37,525 nucleotides of DNA from Robiginitomaculum sp. (lineage in GTDB: Bacteria > Pseudomonadota > Alphaproteobacteria > Caulobacterales > Maricaulaceae), in contig JAKIUV010000016.1 of the NCBI GenBank assembly GCA_021647375.1, forward strand, positions 1-37,525, in the 5' to 3' direction. Each line of letters opens with the position of its first letter. Positions within the stretch are counted from its first letter, which is position 1. The notes under the pieces were generated by a model. The model searched no databases, was not told where the DNA came from, and was given only the letters and a program-made list of their open reading frames with translations. The position numbers and the translations under genes are program-made. Below, in pieces: positions 30,959 to 37,525 of this stretch.

Positions 30959-32059
30959 ATGCGGCTCTTTGTTCTATTTCTCCTGTGCATTATTACGGCT
31001 TGCTCAAGCCCGGCTTCGGCGCAAGTCAGGATAAAAGACATTGTCGATATAGAGCATGTGCGCGGCAATGATCTGGTTGGTTACGGTCTGGTTATTGGGT
31101 TGGACGGCACGGGCGATACTATTCGGAATTCACCCTATACCGAAGAAGCCTTGTCAAACCTACTGGAGCGGCTTGGCGTCAATATTCAAGGCAGTGATTT
31201 TCGCCCCAACAATGTTGCCGCCGTCATCATTACCGCAACATTACCGCCCTTTGCCCGCACAGGTTCGCGCATTGATGTCAATGTCGCGTCTATTGGTGAC
31301 GCCAAAAACTTGTCTGGTGGCACTTTGGTGATGACGCCGCTCAATGCTGCGGATGGTCAGGTTTACGCCGCAGCCCAAGGCAGTATTCTCATCAGCGGCT
31401 TTAAGGCTGAGGGCGACGCGGCTTCGATCACCGAGGGTGTGCCCACAGCAGGTTCTATTCCAGGTGGCGCCCGTGTCGAACGAGAAATCCCGTTTGATTT
31501 CAATGCTCTAGCGAGCATCCGGTTGGCTCTGCGGTCTCCAGATTTTACCACGGCACTCCGCATAGAAAACATCATCAATAGCAAGGCGGGGCGCGGTACA
31601 GCCAATTTATTGGACGCAGGGACTATAGAGGTGAGTTTGCGCAAGAGCGGCGCTTCGCCGGCTCGCCAATTGGCCAGCATAGAAAATTTTGAAATTATGC
31701 CCGCCCAAAAAGCCCGCGTAGTCATAGACCAACGCTCCGGCACTATCGTGCTTGGCACCAATGTCCGGATTTCTGCTGTTGCAATCGCGCAGGGCAATCT
31801 TTCTATAAAAATTGCCGAAGCGCCCATTGTCTCACAGCCCAATCCATTTGCCCCGGGTGAAACCATAATCTTGCCGCGCACGTCCGTAAGCGTAAAGGAC
31901 GGCAAGCCCGGAAATATCGCCATAATCGAAAGCAATATCACCCTGCCTGATTTGGTAGCAGGTCTCAATGCGCTTGGCGTTTCGCCGCGCGAAATGATCG
32001 ACATCCTAAAAACCATGAAAGCGGCTGGTGCGCTCCATGCAGAACTGGTTTTACAATAA
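30959..32059 (+). CDS. flgI: Flagellar P-ring protein FlgI
   Basis: FlgI forms the periplasmic P-ring in the peptidoglycan layer. The 366 residues begin with a signal peptide (MRLFVLFLLCIITACSSPASA), followed by VRIKDIVDIEHVRGNDLVGYGLVIGLDGTGDTIRNSPYTEEAL. Other diagnostic segments are NVAAVIITATLPPFARTGSRIDV, SGGTLVMTPLNAADGQVYAAAQG, GARVEREIPFDFN, ARVVIDQRSGTIVLGTNVRISAVAIAQGNL, and LVAGLNALGVSPREMIDILKTMKAAGALHAELVLQ. The signal peptide also contains ITAC, a lipobox-like tetrapeptide, so signal peptidase II processing is conceivable, but cleavage after ASA is more typical. Confidence 0.97.
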   Translation: MRLFVLFLLCIITACSSPASAQVRIKDIVDIEHVRGNDLVGYGLVIGLDGTGDTIRNSPYTEEALSNLLERLGVNIQGSDFRPNNVAAVIITATLPPFARTGSRIDVNVASIGDAKNLSGGTLVMTPLNAADGQVYAAAQGSILISGFKAEGDAASITEGVPTAGSIPGGARVEREIPFDFNALASIRLALRSPDFTTALRIENIINSKAGRGTANLLDAGTIEVSLRKSGASPARQLASIENFEIMPAQKARVVIDQRSGTIVLGTNVRISAVAIAQGNLSIKIAEAPIVSQPNPFAPGETIILPRTSVSVKDGKPGNIAIIESNITLPDLVAGLNALGVSPREMIDILKTMKAAGALHAELVLQ

Positions 32060-32080
32060 GCAGTGCTGGGCGCGTAAATG

Positions 32081-32095
32081 TTAAGCCTTTATTAA
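32081..32095. promoter_or_regulatory. Perfect CtrA consensus box upstream of a small membrane protein
   Basis: TTAAGCCTTTATTAA is an exact TTAA-N7-TTAA match, 64 bases before the ATG of the four-helix protein. It is framed by an inverted repeat, GTAAATGT (32074-32081) and ACATTTAC (32098-32105). It lies between flgI and the next gene, so the latter probably has its own cell-cycle-type promoter. Confidence 0.6.
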
Positions 32096-32158
32096 GCACA
32101 TTTACCGCAAAATGTACGCTATTTAGTATAGTTATTACGGGAGTGGTCAGGAGCGATC

Positions 32159-32596
32159 ATGGGCTTTTTTACGGTTATACCTTTGATGATAATCCCGGTC
32201 GTTATGTATAACGTGATGGCATGGGCCGGGGCAACCTTTGCCTCTGCCGAGCAAGTACGCTTGCGGCTCAATGAACCGTTTCAATCCGTGCATATGGCGA
32301 GTGGTGCAGATTGGGTGATAACCCCTGGACATGGTTTGATGGCACTGGCTTTGGTCATGTTATTTTTCGAGTTGTTAAAATCCACAGGCATTGGCCGTGC
32401 AGCCGTCATGAACCATGCGTTCTCTATGGTGCTGTTCATTATCTGTTTGGTGCAATTTTTAATGTTCGAAGCATTTGCAACGTCAGTATTTTTCCTGATT
32501 ATGTTAATGACATTAATGGATGTTATGGCTGGGTTTATGGTGACAATTGCTAGCGCTCGCCGGGATTTCGCCATTTCCGACGGGTTTGGCGATTAA
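32159..32596 (+). CDS. Small four-helix inner-membrane protein, unknown
   Basis: I do not recognise a named family. The 145 residues have four hydrophobic segments: about 3-23 (FFTVIPLMIIPVVMYNVMAWA), 58-77, 84-103 and 107-130. Between helices 1 and 2 is a polar loop (SAEQVRLRLNEPFQSVHMASGADW). The last segment is followed by a short basic-acidic tail (ARRDFAISDGFGD). GGTCAGGAGCGATC precedes the ATG, a good ribosome site. It follows flgI after 99 bases that include a perfect CtrA box. A motility or cell-pole role is possible but only by association. Confidence 0.75.
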   Translation: MGFFTVIPLMIIPVVMYNVMAWAGATFASAEQVRLRLNEPFQSVHMASGADWVITPGHGLMALALVMLFFELLKSTGIGRAAVMNHAFSMVLFIICLVQFLMFEAFATSVFFLIMLMTLMDVMAGFMVTIASARRDFAISDGFGD

Positions 32597-32733
32597 CTGA
32601 ATTTCCCAATTTTTTCATATCTGGTATCGGTTTCTTAAGGCTGTTGAAGTAAATATGGGATTGGTACACAAGCAAACGGCGTAAATGAATAGGGGCACAG
32701 CCTAACTTTTAGAAATATGGGTAATAATAAGTT

Positions 32734-34467
32734 ATGACGGCTAGGGATAGACAGATAAAAAATCGAAAAAATATCGCCTGTGGTAGCGACATTCTTGGTC
32801 TGCTGGCTGCATCGGCCTATACATGGCAGTTAACAGAAGAGGGGGGCGACCTTGTTTGGAAAGATGATGACCTTGCCGCTTCCTTATTATGCTCTCGTGC
32901 CGAAGATATTCCTCGAACCGAGGCAGGTTATATTGAGCGCCTGTGCGGGGATGCGAGCGGTGCGCGCAAACAAGCCATTGCAGCGCTCAGCTGGAACGGT
33001 GCTAAATACCAATTAGATTATAAGTTACGCACATTTGACGGGCGTAATATTTGGGTCGAGGAACGGGGCTTACGCCTAGAAGGGGACGGGAAAACCGCTA
33101 CCAAAATCGTGGGTGTTGTCACCAATATCCAGACCCGAAAAATCCAGGAAGAACAAGCAGGCTATCATGCATCATTCGACAGCCTTACCGGACTTTGGAA
33201 CAGTAACCGCATGGCCGAGGGGCTGAACCTGATGCTGGCAAATGCCCAACGTTATGACCGCCAAGCCAGTTATGTGGTTCTGTCCGTGACCAATATTAAA
33301 GATATTAACGCCACATATGGCTATGAGGCAGGGGACCGCCTTACCAAGGCCATTGCGGATCGTCTAAAAACCAGTGTGCGCACCCCTGATATTTGCGGGC
33401 GTGTATCTGGTCGAAACTTTGGCATTGGTCTATCCGATTGCGGCCCCGTTGAAATGCAAAACGTGGCTGAACGGATTATCAAAACCGTATCAAGCGAACC
33501 TTACAGTAGCCCCCACGGCGATCTTCGTGCAAAATTTGCCGTAGGTGGAAGCGTGCTTTCACAAAAGGCTACCAGCGCTGCCGATGCCATGCAGCAAGCT
33601 TATACGGCTATCGCCCATTCCCGGCTCAAAGGCGGTGAATTTGTAGCATATAACCGGGATTTACCAGATTTAAAACCTAGACAAAGTAAATCAGAACTGA
33701 CACGCGACGACATTATTAGCGCCTTGAATGACCGCCGTATCACATTGGCCTATCAACCTATTGTCCATGCTGAAAGTCGCGACACCCATCATTTTGAGTG
33801 CCTATTGCGTTTGCGCCGCGACGACGGAGAACTGGCATCTGCCGCAGAATTTATCATGGCAGCAGAGCGTTTGGAATGTGTACATTTGCTAGACAGACGC
33901 GCATTGGAAATCGCCCGCGATACATTGATAGATCTGCCAAATATAAAAATTGCCCTCAATGTTTCGGCAGCAACAGTAAAAAATTCGGAAACTGCCAAAG
34001 ATTATATTGGCGCTCTAAAAACCCTTGGTTCTTCGTGTAAGCGAGTCAATGTGGAAATGACCGAAACGGTGGCCTTGGACGACCCGGCAATGGCAGGGCA
34101 GTTCTCTATGGAAGTACGGGCTTTGGGATGTCATTTCTCCATTGATGATTTTGGTGCGGGTCACACCACATTTAGAAACCTGATGGCCATTGAAGCTGAC
34201 GAAATAAAAATCGACGGCAGTTTCATCCGCGATCTTTCCCTGACCCCGCACAAGCAAGTCTTTGTGCGGATGATGGTAGATCTAGCCCAGACGTTTTCGG
34301 TTAAAACCGTAGCCGAAATGGTGGGTTCGCGCGAAGACGCGGATTTACTCACCCGGCTCGGGGTTGATTATCTGCAAGGCTATATGTTCGGTATCCCAGC
34401 CCCCTCACCGCAAGTCAGCCTGAACGGTAAACCCAAGGATATAAGCGGGTTCGCCAAGCGAGCCTAG
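32734..34467 (+). CDS. PAS-GGDEF-EAL protein, likely c-di-GMP phosphodiesterase with degenerate GGDEF
   Basis: The 577 residues carry a PAS-like sensor (about 20-137), a GGDEF-fold domain (about 145-305) and an EAL domain (about 325-560), with no membrane segment. The GGDEF active site is degenerate: SGRNF (225-229) replaces GGDEF, and the metal-binding DxD-type strand reads SVTNIKDINATYG, so cyclase activity is unlikely. The EAL domain keeps the catalytic set: Glu355 (ECL in place of EAL), Asn409, Glu441/444 (EMTET), Asp471-Asp472 (DDFGAG), Lys492, Glu528 and Gln548. It therefore probably hydrolyses c-di-GMP, perhaps modulated by PAS and by GTP on the GGDEF fold. It ends 23 bases from the convergent LuxR-type gene. 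Confidence 0.9.
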   Translation: MTARDRQIKNRKNIACGSDILGLLAASAYTWQLTEEGGDLVWKDDDLAASLLCSRAEDIPRTEAGYIERLCGDASGARKQAIAALSWNGAKYQLDYKLRTFDGRNIWVEERGLRLEGDGKTATKIVGVVTNIQTRKIQEEQAGYHASFDSLTGLWNSNRMAEGLNLMLANAQRYDRQASYVVLSVTNIKDINATYGYEAGDRLTKAIADRLKTSVRTPDICGRVSGRNFGIGLSDCGPVEMQNVAERIIKTVSSEPYSSPHGDLRAKFAVGGSVLSQKATSAADAMQQAYTAIAHSRLKGGEFVAYNRDLPDLKPRQSKSELTRDDIISALNDRRITLAYQPIVHAESRDTHHFECLLRLRRDDGELASAAEFIMAAERLECVHLLDRRALEIARDTLIDLPNIKIALNVSAATVKNSETAKDYIGALKTLGSSCKRVNVEMTETVALDDPAMAGQFSMEVRALGCHFSIDDFGAGHTTFRNLMAIEADEIKIDGSFIRDLSLTPHKQVFVRMMVDLAQTFSVKTVAEMVGSREDADLLTRLGVDYLQGYMFGIPAPSPQVSLNGKPKDISGFAKRA

Positions 34468-34490
34468 AGCCTCCAACTCAAGAGCGCTCT

Positions 34491-35330
34491 CTACAAAGGC
34501 AATATACCGTAGGCTATTGCCTTATAGACGGCTTCTGCTGTGGTTTTCGCCCGCAATTTTTTGCGTGCTTGTTGCAACCTAAGCTCGACGGCACGCTCCG
34601 ACATGCCAATCTGTTCGGCAAATTCTGCTGCCGTTATGCCTTTTGCCGCACTGGCAAGAGTCTCGCTTTGCTTTTTGGTTAATTTGAAATGCCGGGCCAT
34701 TTGTTTATGTTTGATCATAGCTTTGTGAAAAAGCGGGCCAAAATGTTTGATCTTGTTGACATCCAGTTTTGGCGCGCCCTCACGGTGATCCTGAAACGCG
34801 ACCAGAAGCCCATGACCGTTTTCCACTTCTCCTAAAAAAGGAATGAGCCAAGCATAACGGTGCCCGGCATCATAAACCTCCTGAAAGCTTTTATTGATGC
34901 TAAATAACGGGCCACGACCCGAAAGAACAATTTCCATATCAAAAAACATGGGTTGGGTGAGCGTCTCCAGTAAATCACCAAACCGATATGTGATAGATCC
35001 GCCGTCTTGTTTACCTGTCCGGCGGATGGACTTTGAAAATGTCGTGTAAAGCACAAAATCACTACGCAAATAGGATTTTGTGTGTAGCTGAAAACCATAT
35101 GCTAAAACACTGACGCCATAAGAGGTTAAGTGTTTTTGCAAGACATTCAAACCTTCGTGTATGAAGTCCGTTTTGGAGAGCGCTTCGGATAGTTCTTTGG
35201 GTAATTCTAGGGAAGGTTTCTGGGATAGTTCCTGTGATAGTTTTTGGGCGCGTTTCCCAAGCTTTTCCTGAGGCATTCCAAGGTTAATCCGCTCGTCTGC
35301 GGCAGGATGAATTTGGTCATTTCCGTTCAT
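34491..35330 (-). CDS. LuxR-family transcriptional regulator (solo)
   Basis: The 279 residues end in a LuxR-type helix-turn-helix (about 213-275): LTKKQSETLASAAKGITAAEFAEQIGMSERAVELRLQQARKKL. The N-terminal 200 residues have the size of an autoinducer-binding domain, but I cannot find the canonical Trp/Tyr/Asp signature of acyl-homoserine-lactone receptors, so the ligand may differ. The extreme N-terminus contains a repetitive charged stretch of ELS-type units (KLSQELSQKPSLELPKEL). No luxI synthase is in the window. It is divergent from the adhesin gene, with 168 bases between start codons, and convergent with the GGDEF-EAL gene. Confidence 0.85.
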   Translation of the reverse strand: MNGNDQIHPAADERINLGMPQEKLGKRAQKLSQELSQKPSLELPKELSEALSKTDFIHEGLNVLQKHLTSYGVSVLAYGFQLHTKSYLRSDFVLYTTFSKSIRRTGKQDGGSITYRFGDLLETLTQPMFFDMEIVLSGRGPLFSINKSFQEVYDAGHRYAWLIPFLGEVENGHGLLVAFQDHREGAPKLDVNKIKHFGPLFHKAMIKHKQMARHFKLTKKQSETLASAAKGITAAEFAEQIGMSERAVELRLQQARKKLRAKTTAEAVYKAIAYGILPL

Positions 35331-35389
35331 GAATGCGTGGTGTCATATTTACCTAAACATTACAATAATTATTCTTCGGAATCCCACAG

Positions 35390-35418
35390 TTGACAGTATT
35401 TTTTTTGCTGTAATTATC
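35390..35418 (+). promoter_or_regulatory. Possible promoter of the adhesin gene
   Basis: A perfect -35 hexamer TTGACA (35390-35395) is followed, 17 bases on, by ATTATC, a moderate -10. The intervening spacer is T-rich. It lies about 80 bases upstream of the adhesin ATG, in the region shared with the divergent LuxR-type gene. Confidence 0.45.
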
Positions 35419-35498
35419 CGCGCGCCAAGCGGGCGGCATCTTCAAAACTGTGTTTTTAAGGTCGCACGTACACAACTAAACCAATTAAGGGGCTTCTA

Positions 35499-37525
35499 AT
35501 GTCAAACCAACCTACACATAAATCACCATCTATTAAAACCTTGCTCGTGGCGAGCTGCGCGGCTACGGCGCTTTTGCTGTCCGCAAATGCCAATGCAGGC
35601 GAGGCTGCAAACAAAAACGCCGCACTCACTGCAAAGATCGACTTCCTCGAAGCGCAATTAGACATCTTGCGGCAAGAAATCCAATCTGGCGGGGAGACGG
35701 TCTTGGACCTAGAAGCCCCAAACAACACCACCTCCTCCTCGCCGGGTTGGTCTGTATTTAAGCCAACAATCGCCGCGCCTAACGGCACAATAACTGACAA
35801 GCCCCTTTCCGCCCCTAATAACACAAATGGCTGTAGTAATGGATCACTTTTCGGCTCTTTGCAATGTGGCAATCAGGCCGATGCCTCTGGGGCAAGCGGT
35901 GCAACTGCTATTGGTGATAATGCCGTTGCTTCTGGGGACGAATCGACGGCTATCGGCGAGAGTGCCGACGCCACGGCTTACCGAGGCACGGCTGTTGGCG
36001 AGGATACTCAGGCCACAGCAGATTACGCGTCTGGGTTCGGCAATGCTGCCCAAGCAACGGGTATACAGTCTACATCTGTGGGGGCGCGCTCCGATGCCAC
36101 CAATACCAATACTAGCGCCTTTGGTTATGAAGCGAATGCCGCAGGTTTTCGGACTACATCCGTCGGCGCTTTCTCCGATGCTAGTATGTCCAATGCCAGC
36201 GCATTTGGGGGTAATGCTCAGGCTACCGGCGCACAATCCACAGCCCTAGGCGACGGGACTGTCGCCAGCGCAACAGACGCCACAGCAGTTGGCCAAGGTG
36301 CCGATGCGACGGGGTCTGATGCAACAGCTCTTGGTGCCGACACTCAGGCTACAGCGGCGCAATCAACAGGTATTGGCACAAGTGCAAATGCTTCGGGTTT
36401 TCGGTCAACATCTGTAGGGGCTATATCCAGCGCCATCCAATCCAATGCTAGTGCTTTTGGTTATGACGCCCAAGCTACAGGGGCGCAATCCACAGCACTG
36501 GGTCAAGGCGCCGTTGCCGGTGGAGCCAGCAATCGGTCCGATACAACCGCCGTAGGAGCCTCTTCGCAAGCCACAGGTTCCACTTCCAGCGCCTTTGGCG
36601 CGAATGCACAAGCAACCGGCCCTGCCGCGACCGCTACGGGCCAAACAGCGATAGCATCCGGCTTTCAAACAACCGCTATGGGTCAAGATGCACAAGCAAC
36701 GAACAACTGGTCAACCGCCGTGGGTCAACAGGCACGAGCAACGGCTGACGCCACGACAGCAATGGGCAGGGGCGCAAATGCGACCGCTATCGATTCCAGC
36801 GCATTTGGCATGGGCGCACAAGCAACGGGCAATTACTCAATTGCAACGGGCCGAAATGCGCTGGCATCTGGCGACAACGCGACCACTACAGGTGTTTACG
36901 CGCAAGCAAGTGGCAGCGGTTCGACGGCTATTGGTAGGTCGGCGGATGCCACAGGTTCAAACGCCACCGCTGTCGGGGCTAGCTCCGATGCCACTATGGA
37001 TAATGCCAGCGCCTTTGGCCGTTCTGCTCAGGCTACAGGGCTTGGCGCCACGGCTATCGGGGCGGGTAATTTAGACGCCGAAGCCGCCAACGCCTCTGGA
37101 CTTGGCTCTGTTGCCCTTGGTGGGGCGACTTATAATGCGGGCACGGGCACTTTATTGGTCGATGGTGCTGAGGCCACTGCTGATTACGCCCTTGCCTTTG
37201 GGTCTGGGTCTTGGGCGTCTGGGATTGATAGTTTTGCCTTTGGGCGGATTGCCTCTGCGGCGGGTCTGAACGGCCTTGCTATTGGGGCGGTATCTGATGC
37301 CAGTGGGGATTATGCCACTTCTTTGGGCTTTGGGTCTGAGGGGTCTGGGTTGAACTCTGTGGCTATTGGCAGGATTGCTACGGCGAGCGGTATCAATGCC
37401 TTTGCTATTGGGCGCAATACTATAGCCAGCGGAACATCGGCTATGGCGTTTGGGTTTGATTCTGATGCTACGGCCAATTTCACATTGGCCTTTGGCAATA
37501 ATGCCCAAGCCAGTGCGCTCTATGC
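35499..37525 (+). CDS. YadA-like trimeric autotransporter adhesin, 5' part
   Basis: A frame opens at ATG 35499, seven bases after AAGGGG, and stays open to the last base, giving 675 residues without a stop. The 3' end is outside the window. A signal peptide covers about 1-33 (hydrophobic core LLVASCAATALLLSANANA, cleavage after ANA). Next comes a helical stretch (AALTAKIDFLEAQLDILRQEIQ, likely coiled coil), then a Pro/Asn/Thr/Ser-rich region and two cysteines (112 and 123). From about 124 a run of 14-residue YadA-head repeats (TAIGxxAxAxGxxS) continues to the end. This is the left-handed beta-roll head of trimeric autotransporters; stalk and membrane anchor would be downstream. Several opposite-strand frames here are shadows. 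Confidence 0.88.
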   Translation, partial: MSNQPTHKSPSIKTLLVASCAATALLLSANANAGEAANKNAALTAKIDFLEAQLDILRQEIQSGGETVLDLEAPNNTTSSSPGWSVFKPTIAAPNGTITDKPLSAPNNTNGCSNGSLFGSLQCGNQADASGASGATAIGDNAVASGDESTAIGESADATAYRGTAVGEDTQATADYASGFGNAAQATGIQSTSVGARSDATNTNTSAFGYEANAAGFRTTSVGAFSDASMSNASAFGGNAQATGAQSTALGDGTVASATDATAVGQGADATGSDATALGADTQATAAQSTGIGTSANASGFRSTSVGAISSAIQSNASAFGYDAQATGAQSTALGQGAVAGGASNRSDTTAVGASSQATGSTSSAFGANAQATGPAATATGQTAIASGFQTTAMGQDAQATNNWSTAVGQQARATADATTAMGRGANATAIDSSAFGMGAQATGNYSIATGRNALASGDNATTTGVYAQASGSGSTAIGRSADATGSNATAVGASSDATMDNASAFGRSAQATGLGATAIGAGNLDAEAANASGLGSVALGGATYNAGTGTLLVDGAEATADYALAFGSGSWASGIDSFAFGRIASAAGLNGLAIGAVSDASGDYATSLGFGSEGSGLNSVAIGRIATASGINAFAIGRNTIASGTSAMAFGFDSDATANFTLAFGNNAQASALY
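35868..37525 (+). repeat. Tandem 42-bp units encoding YadA-head 14-residue repeats
   Basis: About 35-40 imperfect units of 14 residues run from residue 124 to the end of the window, of the form A-x-A-x-G-x-x-S/T-x-A-x-G (for example DATAVGQGADATGS and STALGQGAVAGG). Higher-order similarity is visible: the codons starting at 36144 and at 36396 begin near-identical blocks of about 40 residues, GFRxTSVGA through AQATGAQSTALG, 252 bases (six units) apart. Insertions interrupt the register near 36530 and 37120. Confidence 0.85.

Noticed and set aside
34481..34490. AGAGCGCTCT palindrome between the GGDEF-EAL and LuxR stops
   Set aside because: Too short to fold with a loop and without a T tract; not called as a terminator.
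35485..35499. TTAA-N7-CTAA overlapping the adhesin ribosome site and start codon
   Set aside because: One mismatch, and the position on the start codon is not that of an activating CtrA site; likely chance in AT-rich sequence.
35456..36695. Several minus-strand frames opposite the adhesin (for example 35456-35872, 35844-36236, 36405-36695)
   Set aside because: Their Cys/Gly/Ser-rich periodic sequences are reverse-strand shadows of the 42-bp repeats; the plus-strand frame is open throughout, with a signal peptide and ribosome site.
36688..37074. A plus-strand 128-codon frame within the adhesin repeats
   Set aside because: It is the shifted reading of the same repeats; the adhesin frame from 35499 continues through it without a stop.
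35868..37525. Tandem repeats considered as a CRISPR or satellite array
   Set aside because: Units are a fixed 42 bp in coding register, translate to the YadA-head pattern and have no unique spacers.

Overview
The window is a stretch of an alphaproteobacterial chromosome of intermediate GC content. FlbT, FlaF and a DUF1217 protein sit next to a flagellin gene, and several TTAA-N7-TTAA motifs (the CtrA binding consensus) lie in flagellar promoter regions. Together these point to a Caulobacter-like, dimorphic or prosthecate group such as the Hyphomonadaceae and relatives. That placement is inference, because no rRNA or other phylogenetic marker is present apart from infC.

Region 1 (1-6340) holds housekeeping genes: the 3' part of cysteine synthase, a MoeB/ThiF-type E1-like enzyme, a candidate small RNA on the minus strand with promoter and terminator (possibly 6S RNA), a D-2-hydroxyacid dehydrogenase, an exported SH3-domain protein, infC (apparently starting at an AUA codon), a GT4 glycosyltransferase and an alpha/beta hydrolase.

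Region 2 (6341-32596) is a large flagellar block. The transcription units, in reading direction, are: flgB-flgC-fliE-fliQ-flhA-fliR-flhB-fliJ-like (minus; rod and export gate); fliI (plus); flagellin-flaF-flbT-DUF1217 (minus; filament and its post-transcriptional control); flgJ-like-flgN-like (minus) diverging from fliK-flgD (plus); motA-unknown periplasmic protein-flgF-flgG-flgA-flgH-fliL-like (minus; stator, rod, L-ring), with a FliM-like gene just upstream; motB (plus); flgE-flgK-flgL-flgI (plus; hook, junction proteins, P-ring); and a small four-helix membrane protein with its own CtrA-type site. Many genes are translationally coupled through TAATG or TGATG overlaps. fliF, fliG, fliN, fliH, fliP and the regulators are not here, so the regulon continues elsewhere.

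Region 3 (32597-37525) looks like a lifestyle-switch module: a PAS-(degenerate GGDEF)-EAL protein likely to degrade c-di-GMP, a LuxR-type regulator without a LuxI partner, and divergent from it the start of a YadA-like trimeric autotransporter adhesin that runs off the end of the window.

No gene-free stretch exceeds 300 bases. The two largest gaps (1284-1561 and 6086-6340) hold the small-RNA candidate and a strong terminator, respectively. I saw no tRNA, rRNA, insertion sequence, prophage or CRISPR array.
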